NCBI GenBank assembly: GCA_905234205.1
Contig: CAJOGG010000071.1
Location: 1-9,123 of the forward strand
Direction: 5' to 3'
Length of the DNA: 9,123 nt
DNA from: an uncultured Synergistales bacterium
GTDB lineage: Bacteria; Synergistota; Synergistia; Synergistales; Aminobacteriaceae
In this document: in pieces, positions 6,606-9,123 of the stretch
Layout of the letters: every line of letters begins with the position of its first letter
Numbering within the stretch: position 1 is the stretch's first letter
The notes under the pieces: model-generated
Database searches by the model: none
What the model saw: only the letters and a program-made list of their open reading frames with translations
What the model was told of the DNA's origin: nothing
Translations under genes and position numbers: made by a program

Positions 6606-7838
6606 ATGAGCTTTAACGAAATAATAGGCGGTGTGTGTGCGCCCAAGGGCTTTAAGGCGTCGGGCATTCACTGCGGAATACGTAAGAATAGGACGAAAAA
6701 CGATCTTGCGTTAATTTATAGTGAAGTACCAGCTTCATCAGCGGCAGTCTACACTACAAATCTTGTTAAAGGCGCGCCACTTACTGTCACGAAAAATAAT
6801 CTTGCCTCATCGGGTGGAATTGCTCAAGCAGTTATCTGCAACAGTGGAAACGCTAACACATGTAACGCTAACGGAGTCGAAATTGCTCAAGCTATGTGTG
6901 AATTAACGGGCCAAGCTCTAAATATTAAGCCGGAAAATGTTTTAGTGGGATCAACTGGCGTTATCGGTCAGCCTCTTGACATTGAGCCAATAAAAAACGG
7001 AATCCCAGAACTTGTTAGCAAACTCACAAGCGATTTTTCTGGTAGCAACTTGGCCTGCGAAGGAATAATGACAACTGACACTGTGAAGAAAGAAGTTGCG
7101 GTTGAGTTCGATTTAGGCGGTAAATCATGCAAGATCGGAGCTATTGCCAAAGGAAGCGGAATGATTCACCCGAATATGGCTACAATGTTGATATTTATAA
7201 CTACAGACGCGGCTATCTCGTCGGAATATTTACAGGCGGCACTCTCTGAAAACGTTCAGGACACTTTCAACATGATAAGCATTGATGGCGATACTTCCAC
7301 TAACGATATGACAGTGATACTTGCTAATGGAATGGCTAGCAACGCAAAAATTACATCACGTGACGAAAATTTTGAAGTGTTCAAATCGGCTTTGAAGTTC
7401 ATCAGCGTGAAATTATGCAGAATGCTTGCAGGTGATGGCGAGGGCGCTACGAAATTACTTGAGTGTCACGTAACAGGAGCTAACGATATTCCGACGGCCA
7501 AAACTGTAGCAAAGAGCGTTATATGTTCGAGCTTGTTCAAGGCGGCAATGTTCGGAGCTGATGCAAACTGGGGAAGGGTTCTATGTGCAATAGGTTACAG
7601 CGGCGCAAAAGTTGACGTAACGAAAATTGATGTTGCGTTTGAGAGTGAAGCCGGAAAAATTGACGTATGCAAGGACGGAGCAGGAATTGATTTCTCTGAA
7701 GAGGTCGCGAAAAATATTTTACTCAAACCTGAAATCAACATACTAATCTCACTCAACAGCGGCAATAACGAAGCTACAGCTTGGGGCTGCGACTTAACAT
7801 ATGACTATGTGAAAATCAACGGGGATTACAGGACTTAA
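6606..7838 (+). CDS. argJ: glutamate N-acetyltransferase / ornithine acetyltransferase (ArgJ)
   Basis: ArgJ transfers the acetyl group from N-acetylornithine to glutamate, releasing ornithine and regenerating N-acetylglutamate; some members also use acetyl-CoA. The 410 residues are normal for the precursor. It is expected to cut itself between Ala192 and Thr193 in the motif KGSGMIHPNMATML (182-195), exposing Thr193 as nucleophile of the beta chain. NSGNANTC (79-86) forms part of the oxyanion-hole region, and the C terminus WGCDLTYDYVKINGDYRT is almost the family consensus. ATG 6606 is preceded by AGGAAAGG with good spacing. It lies between argC and argB in one transcript and makes the pathway cyclic. 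Whether it is mono- or bifunctional cannot be told from sequence alone. Confidence 0.95.
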   Translation: MSFNEIIGGVCAPKGFKASGIHCGIRKNRTKNDLALIYSEVPASSAAVYTTNLVKGAPLTVTKNNLASSGGIAQAVICNSGNANTCNANGVEIAQAMCELTGQALNIKPENVLVGSTGVIGQPLDIEPIKNGIPELVSKLTSDFSGSNLACEGIMTTDTVKKEVAVEFDLGGKSCKIGAIAKGSGMIHPNMATMLIFITTDAAISSEYLQAALSENVQDTFNMISIDGDTSTNDMTVILANGMASNAKITSRDENFEVFKSALKFISVKLCRMLAGDGEGATKLLECHVTGANDIPTAKTVAKSVICSSLFKAAMFGADANWGRVLCAIGYSGAKVDVTKIDVAFESEAGKIDVCKDGAGIDFSEEVAKNILLKPEINILISLNSGNNEATAWGCDLTYDYVKINGDYRT

Positions 7839-7855
7839 AACGCGCTGAAGTTCTC

Positions 7856-8686
7856 GTGCAGGCTCTACCGTACATACAGAAATACACCGGCCGTACTGTC
7901 GTAATAAAGTATGGTGGAAACGCTATGACTAACCCAACATTAAAGCAGCAAGTTATGGAAGATATAGTGTTACTTCAGCTTGTGGGCGTGAAGGTCGTGT
8001 TAGTTCATGGTGGCGGGCCCGAAATAAACGACATGATGAATCGTTTGGGCAAGAAACCTGAATTTGTTGACGGCTTACGAGTTACTGACCTAGAAACGGT
8101 TGAAATAGTGCAAATGATCTTGGCCGGAAAGATTAATAAATCGCTGGTGGGATTACTCGAACAAAAGGGCGGGCGTGCTGTTGGACTCTCTGGAATTGAC
8201 GATAGATTGATTGAGGCTACTTGCAAGAATCCTGCGTTAGGTTTTGTAGGTGAAGTAACGAAAATCAACACTGCGATAATAACTGACTTGCTTGAACGTC
8301 ATTATATCCCCGTAATCTCAACTGTAGGGAGCGGGGCAAACGGTGAAGTCTATAACATCAACGGCGACATAGCGGCCTCTTGTATAGCCGGAGCATTGAG
8401 AGCAGAACGCCTTATAATTTTGACTGACATTGCGGGAATTTTGCGCGACCCTTCTGACATTTCAACTCTTATTCCAGAAATTACAGTTGATGAAGCGGAA
8501 AGACTCAAGGCTGAAGGAGTTATATCGGGCGGAATGATCCCCAAGGCTGATTGTTGCATACGGGCTATTAATGAGGGAGTCAGAAAAGTTATAATCATGG
8601 ACGGAAGAATTTCACACTCAATCTTGATGGAACTCTTCACGGACGAAGGAGCAGGCACAATGTTTTTGAAGGGAGAGAAATTATAG
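7856..8686 (+). CDS. argB: acetylglutamate kinase
   Basis: It phosphorylates N-acetylglutamate with ATP, normally the regulated step in the cyclic pathway. It is an amino-acid-kinase-family protein: IKYGGNAM (17-24, Lys18), HGGGPEIN (51-58), YNINGD (166-171) and GGMIPK (225-230) are the substrate and nucleotide sites. The C-terminal HSILMELFTDEGAGTM (254-269) resembles the signature of arginine-inhibited, hexameric enzymes. The start is doubtful. The only standard start before the conserved ALPYIQ is GTG 7856, and no ribosome binding site is well placed for it. The frame is open upstream to 7805 and reads KRAEVLV before QALPYI, which looks like the family's N-terminal helix but has no ATG, GTG or TTG. 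The gene is 17 bases after argJ and 3 before argD. The coordinates given are the conservative GTG start. Confidence 0.92.
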   Translation: MQALPYIQKYTGRTVVIKYGGNAMTNPTLKQQVMEDIVLLQLVGVKVVLVHGGGPEINDMMNRLGKKPEFVDGLRVTDLETVEIVQMILAGKINKSLVGLLEQKGGRAVGLSGIDDRLIEATCKNPALGFVGEVTKINTAIITDLLERHYIPVISTVGSGANGEVYNINGDIAASCIAGALRAERLIILTDIAGILRDPSDISTLIPEITVDEAERLKAEGVISGGMIPKADCCIRAINEGVRKVIIMDGRISHSILMELFTDEGAGTMFLKGEKL

Positions 8687-8689
8687 CTT

Positions 8690-9123
8690 ATGAATATATT
8701 TGAGGAAGACAAAGAATTTATAGCGGGCACGTACAAAAGATTTCCGGTTGCGATAGTTTCTGGTAAAGGGTCATTGTTGACTGACGAGGCCGGGAAAAAT
8801 TATATCGACATGGGAACGGGAATAGCCGTTAATTCATTCGGGGCTGCTGATGAGAAATGGCAAGAGGCAGTTATTGAACAAATTAAAAAAGTCCAACACA
8901 CAAGCAATCTCTATTACTCTGAACCGTGCGCGAAACTTGCTCACATGTTATGCGATAGAACGGGAATGAAGAAAGTGTTCTTCTCAAACTCTGGAGCAGA
9001 AGCCAATGAATGTGCGTTCAAGGTTGCCCGTAAATATGCTGCCGACAAGAAAGGCCCGGAGTACTTCAACATTATCACGCTTGTTAATAGCTTTCACGGA
9101 AGGACTTTGACTTGTTTATCAGC
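8690..9123 (+). CDS. argD: acetylornithine aminotransferase (5' part; runs off the right edge)
   Basis: This PLP enzyme of the class-III aminotransferases converts N-acetylglutamate semialdehyde to N-acetylornithine using glutamate. The first 144 codons are present. YKRFPVAIVSGKG (15-27) and GTGIAVNSFG (42-51) are typical of the ArgD N terminus, SNLYYSEP (72-79) is conserved, SGAEANE (101-107) is the PLP phosphate-binding loop and SFHGRT (134-139) lies near the cofactor ring. The catalytic lysine lies beyond the window. ATG 8690 follows GGGAGAG (8671-8677) by 12 bases and comes three bases after the argB stop, so it is the fourth gene of argCJBD. Related ornithine or GABA aminotransferases share these motifs; the operon context settles the call. 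Confidence 0.92.
   Translation, partial: MNIFEEDKEFIAGTYKRFPVAIVSGKGSLLTDEAGKNYIDMGTGIAVNSFGAADEKWQEAVIEQIKKVQHTSNLYYSEPCAKLAHMLCDRTGMKKVFFSNSGAEANECAFKVARKYAADKKGPEYFNIITLVNSFHGRTLTCLS

Noticed and set aside
7826..7856. Programmed frameshift making an ArgJ-ArgB fusion
   Set aside because: The argJ stop region has no slippery heptamer or obvious stimulatory structure, and argJ ends at its normal family C terminus. It remains only a minor alternative for the argB start problem.

Overview
The window is ordinary bacterial chromosome dominated by amino-acid biosynthesis, with tight gene packing, AGGAGG-type ribosome binding sites and sigma70-type promoters. I see no phage, transposon, CRISPR, rRNA or tRNA signal. 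The moderately AT-rich bases, the argCJBD order and a lipoprotein opening with a GGCGGS-like stretch would fit an anaerobic diderm such as a Synergistota member or a Firmicutes relative. This placement is an impression, not a demonstration.

Layout, left to right. (1) Positions 1-340, minus strand: the 5' part of a lipoprotein gene of unknown function, with a nine-base G/C homopolymer inside its first codons. (2) Positions 341-566: a divergent intergenic region. (3) Positions 567-2497, plus strand: thrC and thrB, overlapping by 10 bases; they carry out the last two steps from homoserine to threonine. (4) A bidirectional hairpin terminator at 2506-2532 separates them from leuA. (5) Positions 2544-4088, minus strand: leuA (2-isopropylmalate synthase), preceded by a complete-looking ribosome-mediated attenuator: a strong promoter, a 24-codon leucine-rich leader peptide, and a 12-bp terminator hairpin with a T run just before the leuA ribosome binding site. 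(6) Positions 4337-5503, minus strand: an exported CapA-family (PGA_cap) protein. (7) Positions 5657 to the right edge, plus strand: argC, argJ, argB and the 5' end of argD behind a near-consensus promoter.

The arg genes form the cyclic acetyl-ornithine route. ArgJ moves the acetyl group from N-acetylornithine back to glutamate, ArgB phosphorylates N-acetylglutamate, ArgC reduces it and ArgD transaminates it. ArgC is the short, less common form. ArgB shows the C-terminal signature of arginine-inhibited kinases, but its N-terminal start is puzzling.

The most interesting points are the leuA leader attenuator with its apparent antiterminator pairing, the possible phase-variable homopolymer in the lipoprotein gene, and the missing start codon for the conserved N-terminal helix of argB. 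I did not find a clearly new multi-gene system.
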